This document shows, one piece after another, positions 1-7,962 of a stretch of 64,000 nucleotides of DNA. The stretch lies in the NCBI RefSeq assembly GCF_003217495.1, contig NZ_QJSW01000018.1, positions 46,273 through 110,272 of the forward strand, written 5' to 3'. The stretch comes from Paenibacillus barcinonensis. Its GTDB lineage: Bacteria; Bacillota; Bacilli; Paenibacillales; Paenibacillaceae. The position numbers were made by a program, and so were the translations under genes. Each line of letters opens with the position of its first letter. The first letter of the stretch is position 1. The notes under the pieces were generated by a model, which worked only from the letters and a program-made list of their open reading frames with translations, was not told the DNA's origin and did not search any database.

Positions 1-1
1 G

Positions 2-175
2 GGAGTAACGATTGCAAAAGAATTGCTGGATGTTGCTACAGAGCATTTCAAGGGTATCTATTTGATGACTCCGTTTATGTTCTATGGCATGACCGCTGAG
101 CTGACTCAATATGTCTGGGAGAAGTCGGAGCATCAATGTCCTACTTGTTTCAACCCTAATAATCAATTACAATAG
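2..175 (+). CDS. C-terminal end of methylenetetrahydrofolate reductase / homocysteine methyltransferase (YitJ-like), partial
   Basis: The open frame runs in from the left edge and stops at 173-175. The 57 visible residues contain the segment FKGIYLMTPFMFYGMTAEL. This resembles the last strand and helix of the MTHFR TIM barrel in the bifunctional BHMT/MTHFR proteins of Bacillales, which read GIYLITPF.RYEMT. The family supplies methyl groups for methionine synthesis. A tail with CPTC follows the barrel end. The N-terminal part is outside the window, so whether the protein is bifunctional cannot be seen. The yicC gene starts 19 bp downstream. Confidence 0.6.
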   Translation, partial: GVTIAKELLDVATEHFKGIYLMTPFMFYGMTAELTQYVWEKSEHQCPTCFNPNNQLQ

Positions 176-194
176 TAAAACGGATGTGATGCCG

Positions 195-1094
195 ATGTCA
201 TTCAGTATGACCGGATACGGTCAATCCGCCTTTCATTTTGGCGGCTACAAGGTACAATTGGAGATCAAATCAGTCAATCATCGTTATTGTGAAGTCATGA
301 TGCGTCTTCCTAGAGAATGGACGTACTATGAGGATGGTTTGAGGAAGATCGTACAGAGCCGCTTGAAGCGAGGGCGGATTGATGTTTATGTAATGAAAGA
401 AAAAGAGGAAGACCAGGCTCTTCCCGCTGTTCTGAATGAGCAGGCGGTTAGGGCCTATCTGCAGGCTGCAGAGCAGCTAGAGCGTCAATTTGGACTGCAG
501 GGCAAGCCGAGCATTGTGGATATGCTGGGACTGCCGGATGTCATGGTTCAGTCGGATGGGACGAGCTTTGTGCCAGAGGAACAGAAGCATGAATGGGAGC
601 AGGTTCTGCATGCTGGTTTGAATGAGGCTCTCTCCAGCCTTGAGCAGATGCGCGCTCGCGAAGGTCTTCATCTGGCCACTGATCTGGAACGACGGATTAC
701 CCGTCTGGAGTCACTGCACACCGAGATGCTTGCTCTTGCACCAACAGTGGTAAGTGATTACCGCAACAAGTTAAGGCAGCGGCTTACGGAGATGCAGGAA
801 GAGGGCTCTTTCCCTTTTGATGAGCATAAATTGGGTATGGAAATCGCAGTGTTTGCGGATCGTTCCAACATTGAAGAGGAGCTTACACGTTTACTCAGTC
901 ATTTTGGACAGAGCAGGGAATTGCTGAAAAGCGAGGACCCGGTAGGCCGCAAGCTGGACTTTCTGATTCAGGAGATGAATCGGGAAGTCAATACGATTGG
1001 ATCAAAAGCCAACCACTTGGCTCTGGTGAACCGTGTTGTCGAGATGAAGGCGGAGCTGGAGAAGATTCGTGAGCAAGCAGCGAACATCGAATGA
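195..1094 (+). CDS. yicC: YicC/YloC family endoribonuclease
   Basis: The 299-aa protein starts MSFSMTGYGQS, the usual YicC_N opening, and ends with the DUF1732 region (EMNREVNTIGSKA, then VVEMKAELEKIREQ). YicC proteins are reported to be RNA endonucleases, and the gene commonly sits upstream of remA and gmk as it does here. The ATG at 195 was chosen because it gives the standard family N-terminus. An upstream ATG at 111 would overlap the preceding gene and add an unrelated leader. The ribosome binding site is weak, so the ATG at 189 is also possible. B. subtilis YloC is of similar length. Confidence 0.9.
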   Translation: MSFSMTGYGQSAFHFGGYKVQLEIKSVNHRYCEVMMRLPREWTYYEDGLRKIVQSRLKRGRIDVYVMKEKEEDQALPAVLNEQAVRAYLQAAEQLERQFGLQGKPSIVDMLGLPDVMVQSDGTSFVPEEQKHEWEQVLHAGLNEALSSLEQMRAREGLHLATDLERRITRLESLHTEMLALAPTVVSDYRNKLRQRLTEMQEEGSFPFDEHKLGMEIAVFADRSNIEEELTRLLSHFGQSRELLKSEDPVGRKLDFLIQEMNREVNTIGSKANHLALVNRVVEMKAELEKIREQAANIE

Positions 1095-1145
1095 ACGGCC
1101 AAATTTCGACAGAAGAGTCGCATGTATAGGGGGAAGAACCTGATT

Positions 1146-1406
1146 ATGGCAATCAAACTCATTAACATTGGATTCGGTAACATCGTATCGGCGAACCGGA
1201 TTATATCCATCGTGAGTCCGGAATCGGCGCCGATCAAGAGAATTATACAAGAGGCAAGAGATCGTCACATGCTGATTGATGCAACTTACGGAAGACGTAC
1301 GCGTGCCGTTATTATTACGGATAGCGATCATGTTATTCTGTCTGCAGTTCAGCCTGAAACGGTCGCCCATCGTCTTTCTTCAAAAGATGATGATAACGAC
1401 GAATAA
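1146..1406 (+). CDS. remA: RemA family regulator (DUF370)
   Basis: The 86-aa protein begins MAIKLINIGFGNIVSANR, a nearly invariant RemA N-terminus, and carries the YGRRTRAVIITDSDHVILS block. In B. subtilis RemA is a DNA-binding activator of biofilm matrix and osmoprotection genes that forms a ring-shaped oligomer. The start follows a GGGGGAAG site. The gene lies between yicC and gmk as in B. subtilis. A longer reading from 1122 lacks family support. RemA activates matrix operons elsewhere, so the exopolysaccharide locus in this window is a possible target, but that is inference. Confidence 0.93.
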   Translation: MAIKLINIGFGNIVSANRIISIVSPESAPIKRIIQEARDRHMLIDATYGRRTRAVIITDSDHVILSAVQPETVAHRLSSKDDDNDE

Positions 1407-1419
1407 AATGGAGTGTAAT

Positions 1420-1992
1420 ATGTCTAAGGGATTACTAATAGTGTTGTCCGGCCCCTCGGGGGTCGGGAAGGGTACAGTATGCAGCGAGCTGCGTAAACGT
1501 GTGCCGAATCTGACGTATTCGGTATCAGCCACTACGCGTCAGCCACGTTTGGGTGAAGAGCATGGAGTGAACTATTTTTTCCATTCGCATGATGAGTTTC
1601 TGAAGATGATTGCCGAGGATCAGTTGCTTGAGCATGCAGAATATGTAGGTAATTATTACGGTACTCCGCGTGATTTTGTGGAGAAAACAATTAACGAAGG
1701 CCGCGATATCATTCTGGAGATTGAGGTTCAGGGTGCGCTTAAAGTGAAGGAGAAATTCCCGGAAGGGATTTTTGTGTTCCTGCTTCCGCCTTCTCTGGAC
1801 GAGCTGAAGGATCGCATTCAGGGCCGTGGCACGGAAAGTCAGGCGACGATTGATCATCGCATGTCCGTTGCGGTGGATGAGATCAATCTGCTGGAACAGT
1901 ATGATTATGCTGTGGTGAATGATGAAATCGAACTTGCCTGCAAGCGAATAGAAAGCATCATTATTGCCGAACATTGTAAGATCAATAAATAA
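1420..1992 (+). CDS. gmk: guanylate kinase
   Basis: The 190-aa protein phosphorylates GMP to GDP with ATP. The P-loop is LSGPSGVGKGT near residues 9-19. The GMP-binding segment SVSATTRQPRLGEEHGVNY and the lid region with IQGRG follow. Starting at ATG 1420 gives MSKGLLIVLSGPSG, the standard family N-terminus. Forty-eight more in-frame codons upstream overlap remA in another frame and have no family similarity. The gene is 13 bp after remA and is likely cotranscribed with yicC and remA. Confidence 0.96.
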   Translation: MSKGLLIVLSGPSGVGKGTVCSELRKRVPNLTYSVSATTRQPRLGEEHGVNYFFHSHDEFLKMIAEDQLLEHAEYVGNYYGTPRDFVEKTINEGRDIILEIEVQGALKVKEKFPEGIFVFLLPPSLDELKDRIQGRGTESQATIDHRMSVAVDEINLLEQYDYAVVNDEIELACKRIESIIIAEHCKINK

Positions 1993-1998
1993 TTCCAT

Positions 1999-2114
1999 TT
2001 GCCGCCGCATAGAGCGATATTCATGGGGCAGTTGTCATATCATGTTAAGGATGGGCTACGCCCGGATGTCTTAATGTGAAGGGCGCGCAACATAAAGGCT
2101 CTGTCCGGCGGCAA
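1999..2114 (+). ncRNA. candidate structured RNA / leader between gmk and rpoZ
   Basis: The 160-bp gap between gmk and rpoZ is closed by two complementary 9-mers, TTGCCGCCG (1999-2007) and CGGCGGCAA (2106-2114). Inside, CATGTTAAG (2041-2049) pairs with CTTAATGTG (2070-2078) using two wobble pairs. Within that arm GGGC (2053-2056) pairs with GCCC (2060-2063) around a TAC loop. This nested design fits a structured leader, attenuator or small RNA. There is no T-run after the closing stem, so it is not a simple terminator. I do not recognise the family, and there is no second copy in the window to test covariation. Confidence 0.35.
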
Positions 2115-2152
2115 CTTGTGATTATACTAAAGCAAAGAGGTGTTTTGTTAAT

Positions 2153-2365
2153 ATGCTGTATCCTTCAATTGATGAAATGATGAATAAAGTTGACAGCAAG
2201 TATTCCCTGGTTGTCGCGGCTTCTCGTCGTGCTAGACAGCTTCGCGAAGGCGAAAAATCCGAGCTGAGAAACGCAAAATCTCATAAACAGGTTGGCGTTG
2301 CACTGGAAGAAATCTACGGAGATCATCTGGTTGTACTCAAAGGACAGGATGAGGAGGAAGAGTAA
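2153..2365 (+). CDS. rpoZ: RNA polymerase omega subunit
   Basis: The 70-aa protein starts MLYPSIDEMMNKVDSKYSLVVAASRRARQL, the omega pattern in which SKY.LV..A..RAR contacts the beta-prime subunit. Omega helps assemble and stabilise RNA polymerase. The acidic tail (GQDEEEE) is typical of Bacillales. An AAAGAGGTG site precedes the ATG. Position after gmk and before coaBC is the conserved order. A terminator follows. Confidence 0.94.
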   Translation: MLYPSIDEMMNKVDSKYSLVVAASRRARQLREGEKSELRNAKSHKQVGVALEEIYGDHLVVLKGQDEEEE

Positions 2366-2414
2366 GCCCTAGTGGCTGCTCTTCAACTGCATACGGCGAA
2401 GGCCGATTTATTTT

Positions 2415-2440
2415 GACAACCGCGAGGTTGTTATTTTTTT
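2415..2440 (+). terminator. intrinsic terminator after rpoZ
   Basis: ACAACC (2416-2421) and GGTTGT (2426-2431) form a stem around a GCGA tetraloop, followed by seven T at 2434-2440. It separates the yicC-remA-gmk-rpoZ group from coaBC. Confidence 0.75.
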
Positions 2441-2521
2441 ACGAATAAGCCTTCTCATTTTTTATTTATGAACTGTTATTTCATTGATATAGACGTCTTA
2501 ACATGATCGGGGGATATACAC

Positions 2522-3793
2522 ATGTTGAACGGTAAAAGGATTGTGCTCGGTGTAACAGGCGGCATAGCGGCTTACAAGGCTGCAACCTTATGCAGCAAGC
2601 TGGTGCAGAAGGGAGCGGATGTGCACGTCATTATGACCTCTTCTGCAACACAGTTTATAACCGAATTAACGCTACAGACGTTAACCCGCAACCCGGTGTA
2701 CACAGATACATTTGATGAACGGGAGCCGGCAGTTGTGTCTCATATTCATCTGGCTGATCTGGCCGATCTCGTACTGGTCGCTCCTGCGACTGCAAATGTG
2801 ATTGCCAAAATGGCACATGGAATGGCTGATGATATGCTGACTACCACGTTGCTTGCTACCACTGCACCCGTGATGGTTGCACCGGCGATGAATGTGCATA
2901 TGTATGATCATCCGGCGGTCAAGCAAAATATGAATGTGCTTGTTGAACGAGGCACGTTAATGATTGAACCAGGAGAAGGGCTGCTAGCCTGTGGTTATGT
3001 CGGCAAAGGACGTCTGGAGGAGCCGGAGACAATTGTGGATGTGGTGGAGCGCTTCTTTACGCAGCGTAATGCTGCTTCGATGCAGCGTGCCGGGCAGGGC
3101 TGGACCAATGTTCAGACACAGACACAAGGCCAGGAGTTGCTTTTAAAAGGAAAAAAGGTTGTGGTTACCGCTGGCGGTACGGTTGAGCGCATTGATCCTG
3201 TTCGTTACATTACGAATGACTCATCGGGGAAAATGGGTTTTGCCATCGCCGCTGCCGCGCGTGATCTGGGCGCTGAGGTCAAGCTGGTGATGGGCAATAC
3301 GCAGGCACAACCGCCAGAGCAGGTGGAGGTTATCCCTGTGCAGTCCGCACAGGAAATGTATGAGGCAGTCTCGAGTGAGTGGAACGATGCAGATATCGTT
3401 ATTAAGGCGGCAGCTGTCGCTGATTATCGACCTAAGGAAGTTTACACAGAAAAAATCAAGAAGAAAGGTGACACGCTGTCACTGGAGCTTGTGAAAAATA
3501 TAGATATTCTGGAGACGCTGGGCAAACGGAAAACTCATCAGTATTTGATCGGTTTTGCCGCAGAGACGCAGTCGCTGGAAATGCATGCACGAGAGAAGCT
3601 GGAACGGAAAAATTGTGATCTGATCGTAGCCAATGATGTCACCCGCTCGGGAGCTGGATTCGGGACAGACACCAACGCGGTTCATATTTATGACCGGGAT
3701 GGATTGGTAGAGGAGCTTGAATTGATGTCCAAGCAAGATGTGGCGCATCGCCTGCTTCGCATTGCGGCAGAGCGCATTGCCGGGAGGAATTAA
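2522..3793 (+). CDS. coaBC: bifunctional phosphopantothenoylcysteine decarboxylase / phosphopantothenate-cysteine ligase
   Basis: The 423-aa protein catalyses two steps of coenzyme A synthesis. The N-terminal flavoprotein half (about residues 1-185, CoaC) shows GVTGGIAAYKA, the SHIHLADLADLVLVAPATAN segment, the PAMN motif and the substrate clamp LACGYVGKGRL. The C-terminal half (about 205-423, CoaB) starts KKVVVTAGGTVERIDPVR and includes the nucleotide-binding AAAVADYRP. A GGGGGAT site lies before the ATG. priA starts 4 bp after the stop, so the two genes are probably coupled. The linker at residues 180-205 is unusually Gln/Thr-rich (NVQTQTQGQ). Confidence 0.95.
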   Translation: MLNGKRIVLGVTGGIAAYKAATLCSKLVQKGADVHVIMTSSATQFITELTLQTLTRNPVYTDTFDEREPAVVSHIHLADLADLVLVAPATANVIAKMAHGMADDMLTTTLLATTAPVMVAPAMNVHMYDHPAVKQNMNVLVERGTLMIEPGEGLLACGYVGKGRLEEPETIVDVVERFFTQRNAASMQRAGQGWTNVQTQTQGQELLLKGKKVVVTAGGTVERIDPVRYITNDSSGKMGFAIAAAARDLGAEVKLVMGNTQAQPPEQVEVIPVQSAQEMYEAVSSEWNDADIVIKAAAVADYRPKEVYTEKIKKKGDTLSLELVKNIDILETLGKRKTHQYLIGFAAETQSLEMHAREKLERKNCDLIVANDVTRSGAGFGTDTNAVHIYDRDGLVEELELMSKQDVAHRLLRIAAERIAGRN

Positions 3794-3796
3794 CCG

Positions 3797-6346
3797 ATGG
3801 AGATTGCCAAGGTCATTGTCGATGTGCCTGTGAAGCAGACCGACCGGCCTTTTGATTATCTGGTGCCCGACTCCATGAAGGAATGGATTGAGGTAGGGAG
3901 CAGGGTGGGTGTACCTTTTGGACATCGCACGGTGCAGGGCTTTGTTGTGGATCTCGTTCCACGCACAGGGGAGGAATCGTTCAGGCTGAAGCCTATTCAG
4001 GAGCTGCTGGATATTGTGCCGCCGCTCTCGAAGGATCTGGTGGAGCTGGGAGAATGGATGAGCGACCGTTATGCGAGCAACCGTATTCTGTCCCTGCAGG
4101 TGATGGTGCCTACGGCGCTCAAGGGAAAAGCCGAGCGTTACATTTCGCTGGGGGATGCGCTGGATGGACGTGCCTTGGATGAAGCCTCCAAGGAAGAAGT
4201 GTTGTTTGTGTGGGGAGAGGAGTCCGCGGCCGAGAAGGTTCAGCAGGATATTATTCGTTTTGTGCAAAACAGGGGACAGGTTCCACTGCAGCAATTAAGC
4301 CGGAAATATCCGAACCATGCAGCGTTGATCAAAAAGCTGCTGCTGAGCGGTGTGCTGCTGGAAAGTCAGGCGATCAAGGACAAGTTGAATAAAAAAACGA
4401 TGAAATCCGTTCAGCTGGCTGTAGATATTGCTACGGCGGAAGAGGCGCTTGATTCGTTCCCAGCCAAGGCGCAGCGGCAGAAGGAAATTCTTTCATTTTT
4501 GCTGGAGATGAAGGACCTGTTACCTATGCCGCTGAAAGAAGTGCTGGCTACCTTGCAGGTGTCGGCGGCGACCGTCAAGGGGCTTGAGGACAAAGGACTG
4601 GTCGTTACAGAGGATGTGGAAGTTTTCCGCGATCCGTATCAAGGCAGACGATTTAAACCAACCGAGCCTCTGGCATTGACTGAGGAGCAGCAAGGCGTGT
4701 TTGCCAGTATAAATGGTCGTTTGCAGGAGCATCGTCACGGTGTTTTTCTATTGCATGGTGTCACGGGCAGCGGTAAAACAGAAGTGTATTTGCAGACGAT
4801 CCAGCAATGCATCAATCAGGACCGACAGGCGATTGTGCTGGTGCCGGAGATTGCCCTTACGCCACAGATGGTAGAACGTTTTAAGGGACGTTTTGGTGAT
4901 CAGGTAGCGGTTATGCACAGCCGCCTTTCTGGCGGTGAACGTTATGATGAATGGCGCAAAATCCGTGAAGGTCAGGTCAAGGTTGCGATTGGTGCGCGTT
5001 CTGCTGTATTTGCTCCCTTCAGCCGGCTGGGACTGATTATTATGGATGAGGAGCATGAAACCTCGTATAAGCAGGAGGAGACGCCTAAGTATCATGCGCG
5101 GGATGTCGCGGTCAAAAGAGCACAGCAGCATCAGGCCGTGGTTGTTCTCGGCTCCGCCACACCTTCGCTTGAAAGTTATTATGCTGCGCGCTCGCAGAGC
5201 AATGATGATTTTGCACCGCTTTTGCTGGAAATGCCTACGAGAGCGCTTGGCAACAATCTGCCCACAGTGCGTATCATTGATATGCGCGAAGAGCTGAAGG
5301 ATGGCAATCGTTCCATGTTCAGCAGGGCGCTGCACAAAGGAATCGAGGAGCGCGTGGAGCGCGGAGAACAGACGGTGCTGCTGCTGAATCGCCGCGGTTA
5401 TTCCACATTTGTAATGTGCCGCAGCTGCGGATATGTGGCCGGTTGTCCTGAATGCGATATCTCCTTGACGTATCATCAGCGCTCCAACAATCTGCGCTGC
5501 CACTATTGCGGTTATGCGGAGGCTGCACCTGAAACCTGCCCGGATTGCGGAAGCGAGCATATCAGGTACTTTGGCACAGGAACACAGCGGGTGGAGGAAG
5601 AGCTGGCCAAGCTTTTCCCAGGGATTCGTGTCATTCGAATGGATGTGGACACCACGACCGAAAAGGGTTCGCATGAAAAGCTGTTAAAGCAATTTCGGGA
5701 GAAAAAGGCCGATGTCCTGCTTGGGACCCAGATGGTTGCCAAAGGACTCGATTTCCCTGATGTGACTCTGGTGGGGGTAATCACCGCGGATTCAGCCCTG
5801 AATTTGCCTGATTTTCGTGCTGCGGAGAAGACGTTCCAGCTATTGACTCAAGTGGCTGGTCGGGCGGGACGTCATCAATTGCCAGGAGAAGTGTTCGTGC
5901 AGTCCTATACGCCTGAGCATTATTCAATTGGCCATGCAAGCCAGCATGATTACGTGTCCTTTGTACGAGAGGAGCTTCTGCATCGCAGAACGTTACAATA
6001 TCCACCGTATTGTCGTCTGATTCTGGTGACGTTCTCCCACGAGCAGCTCCCGGTATTGATTCGATTGGCCGAGAACTATACCCGATTGCTAAAAGAGAAG
6101 GCAAATGCGGCTGGCTGGCTGGGTAGCCTGGATCGTTTCAGCAACGATGCCTTTGATGTGCTTGGGCCTGTAGCTTCGCCAATCCCGCGGATCAAGAATA
6201 GATACCGATTCCAATGTATGATAAAATGGCGTGGGGATGTGGACGCAATCGGTCTGGCTCTGGCAACGGCCCGGTATATGGATGATGATGTTCAGGCCCA
6301 AAAGTTGCTCATTAGTCTTGATGTAGACCCGCAGATGTTAATGTAG
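3797..6346 (+). CDS. priA: primosomal replication restart helicase PriA
   Basis: The 849-aa protein is a DEAD-like 3'-5' helicase that reloads the replisome at stalled forks. Visible motifs are Walker A GVTGSGKTEVY (about residue 320), Walker B MDEEH (about 417), and the two paired zinc sites CRSCG..C..C and CHYCG..C..C (about 535-580). The late helicase motifs ADSALNLPDFRAAEKT and QVAGRAGRH follow. The length is normal for Bacillales. The N-terminal 3'-DNA-binding domain begins MEIAKVIVDVPVKQTDRPFDY. It follows coaBC by 3 bp. Confidence 0.96.
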   Translation: MEIAKVIVDVPVKQTDRPFDYLVPDSMKEWIEVGSRVGVPFGHRTVQGFVVDLVPRTGEESFRLKPIQELLDIVPPLSKDLVELGEWMSDRYASNRILSLQVMVPTALKGKAERYISLGDALDGRALDEASKEEVLFVWGEESAAEKVQQDIIRFVQNRGQVPLQQLSRKYPNHAALIKKLLLSGVLLESQAIKDKLNKKTMKSVQLAVDIATAEEALDSFPAKAQRQKEILSFLLEMKDLLPMPLKEVLATLQVSAATVKGLEDKGLVVTEDVEVFRDPYQGRRFKPTEPLALTEEQQGVFASINGRLQEHRHGVFLLHGVTGSGKTEVYLQTIQQCINQDRQAIVLVPEIALTPQMVERFKGRFGDQVAVMHSRLSGGERYDEWRKIREGQVKVAIGARSAVFAPFSRLGLIIMDEEHETSYKQEETPKYHARDVAVKRAQQHQAVVVLGSATPSLESYYAARSQSNDDFAPLLLEMPTRALGNNLPTVRIIDMREELKDGNRSMFSRALHKGIEERVERGEQTVLLLNRRGYSTFVMCRSCGYVAGCPECDISLTYHQRSNNLRCHYCGYAEAAPETCPDCGSEHIRYFGTGTQRVEEELAKLFPGIRVIRMDVDTTTEKGSHEKLLKQFREKKADVLLGTQMVAKGLDFPDVTLVGVITADSALNLPDFRAAEKTFQLLTQVAGRAGRHQLPGEVFVQSYTPEHYSIGHASQHDYVSFVREELLHRRTLQYPPYCRLILVTFSHEQLPVLIRLAENYTRLLKEKANAAGWLGSLDRFSNDAFDVLGPVASPIPRIKNRYRFQCMIKWRGDVDAIGLALATARYMDDDVQAQKLLISLDVDPQMLM

Positions 6347-6501
6347 ACATCTCACAGCTTTTTATATACAAAAAATGTGGATGCGAACAAGCGGTATAAA
6401 CATAGATTAAAATCAGCATATGATAAGAAAATGCTTGCCGTGAAAACCAAATGAAATGTTTGCTGTGAAAACAAGATAAGAATTAGGAAGGTGCTTACTA
6501 C

Positions 6502-6990
6502 ATGTCGATTCGTATTATCGTTAAAGAACCAGATGAGGTGCTTCACAAGAGAGCCAAGGAGGTTACCAAGGTTACACCCAATGTGCAGAAGCTGCTGGAT
6601 GATATGGCAGACACGATGTATGATGCAGAAGGCGTAGGTCTGGCTGCTCCTCAGGTGGGTATTCTGAAACGGTTGATTGTCATTGATGCGGGGGATGAGC
6701 AAGGGCTGATCAAAATGATCAATCCCGAGATTATTTCCAGTGAAGGGGAGCAGTTCGGACCGGAAGGCTGCCTGAGTATCCCTGGTATTAATGGTGATGT
6801 CCGTCGCTATGAGACTGTAACGGTTAAAGGGCTTGATCGCGAAGGTAAGGAGCTGATCATTACAGGCAGCGGCCTGTTGTCCCGTGCCTTCCAGCACGAA
6901 ATTGACCATTTGAATGGTGTGCTTTTCACCGATATCGCCGAGAAAGTATATGAAATTGCAGCCGATCAGACTGGACCGCGTCGTAATTAA
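6502..6990 (+). CDS. def: peptide deformylase
   Basis: The 162-aa metalloenzyme removes the formyl group from nascent proteins. All three metal motifs are present: GVGLAAPQVG (about residue 45), EGCLSIPG (about 92) and QHEIDHLNG (about 135). The ATG lies after an AGGAAGGTG site. The 155 bp between priA and def holds no gene. fmt follows directly, and formylation and deformylation are commonly encoded together. Confidence 0.96.
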   Translation: MSIRIIVKEPDEVLHKRAKEVTKVTPNVQKLLDDMADTMYDAEGVGLAAPQVGILKRLIVIDAGDEQGLIKMINPEIISSEGEQFGPEGCLSIPGINGDVRRYETVTVKGLDREGKELIITGSGLLSRAFQHEIDHLNGVLFTDIAEKVYEIAADQTGPRRN

Positions 6991-7002
6991 GGAGTGATTG
7001 AT

Positions 7003-7962
7003 TTGAACATCGTTTTCATGGGAACCCCTGAATTTGCTGTGCCCTCCCTGGATATGTTGATGGCAGAAGGTTACCATATTGTCGGTGTGGTAACCCAGCC
7101 TGACAAACCGCAGGGTCGTAAAAAAGTGCTGACACCAACACCGGTGAAGGCTGCAGCTGAGCGCCACGGTCTACCGGTGTTTCAGCCAGTCAAGCTGCGT
7201 GACCCGGAAGCTGTAGCTCGTCTTGCGGAATGGAAGCCGGATTTGATTGTGACGGCTGCATTTGGACAGATTCTGCCCAAAGCTGTATTGGATATGCCGA
7301 TTCGTGGCTGCGTGAACGTTCATGGCTCTCTCTTGCCAAAGTACCGTGGAGGAGCACCGATACAACGCTCTATTATTAACGGAGAAGCGGTGACAGGTGT
7401 CACACTGATGTATATGGCAGAAGGACTGGATACCGGAGATATGATCTCTCGGGTGGAGGTGCCTATTACAGATGAAGATACATCTGGTACGATGTTTGCC
7501 AAGCTCAGTGAAGCAGGCTCCAAGCTGCTTCAGGCAGAAATGCCGCGCCTGATTGCTGGTGAAACGACAGCCGTGCCGCAGGACGATAACCAGGCTTCAT
7601 ATGCTCGTAATCTCACCCGTGAAGACGAGAAGATCGACTGGAGTCGCACTTCACGAGAATTGTATAATCAGATTCGCGGTCTTGTGCCTTTTTCAGGCGC
7701 ATTCACGATGTGGGAGGATCAGGTATTTAAAGTTTGGGCTGCGGCTAATCCTGCACAAGTTCAAACAGAAGCTTCAGCTGTGCCTGGCATTGGACAAGTC
7801 GAGCCGGGAACGGTGCTACAGTTGAATAAATCGGGTATTGAAGTACAGACAGGCAATGGTACCTTGTGGTTGACAGAAGTACAACCTGCCGGTAAAAAAG
7901 TGATGCAGGCCGCTGACTTTGCTCGAGGTGGAACCTTGAAGCCAGGAACGGTGCTGCGATGA
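7003..7962 (+). CDS. fmt: methionyl-tRNA formyltransferase
   Basis: The 319-aa enzyme formylates initiator Met-tRNA. The N-terminus NIVFMGTPEFAVPSL and the formyl-THF segment VNVHGSLLPKYRGGAPIQ, containing the catalytic Asn-His, are clear. The OB-fold C-terminal domain runs from about residue 205. I chose the TTG at 7003 because AAGGAG lies 8 nt upstream and the product starts at the usual point. The GTG at 6994 overlaps that ribosome binding site. The stop overlaps the rsmB start by ATGA, indicating translational coupling. Confidence 0.93.
   Translation: MNIVFMGTPEFAVPSLDMLMAEGYHIVGVVTQPDKPQGRKKVLTPTPVKAAAERHGLPVFQPVKLRDPEAVARLAEWKPDLIVTAAFGQILPKAVLDMPIRGCVNVHGSLLPKYRGGAPIQRSIINGEAVTGVTLMYMAEGLDTGDMISRVEVPITDEDTSGTMFAKLSEAGSKLLQAEMPRLIAGETTAVPQDDNQASYARNLTREDEKIDWSRTSRELYNQIRGLVPFSGAFTMWEDQVFKVWAAANPAQVQTEASAVPGIGQVEPGTVLQLNKSGIEVQTGNGTLWLTEVQPAGKKVMQAADFARGGTLKPGTVLR

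Noticed and set aside
3479..4294. Minus-strand frame opposite coaBC and priA (271 codons)
   Set aside because: It is a shadow of two certain genes and shows no domain.
4748..5674. Long minus-strand frame inside priA (308 codons)
   Set aside because: It lies antisense to a clear PriA coding sequence, with no family similarity and no ribosome site.
6352..7167. Minus-strand frame opposite def and fmt (271 codons)
   Set aside because: The opposite strand encodes two complete, motif-rich enzymes. This frame has no such support.
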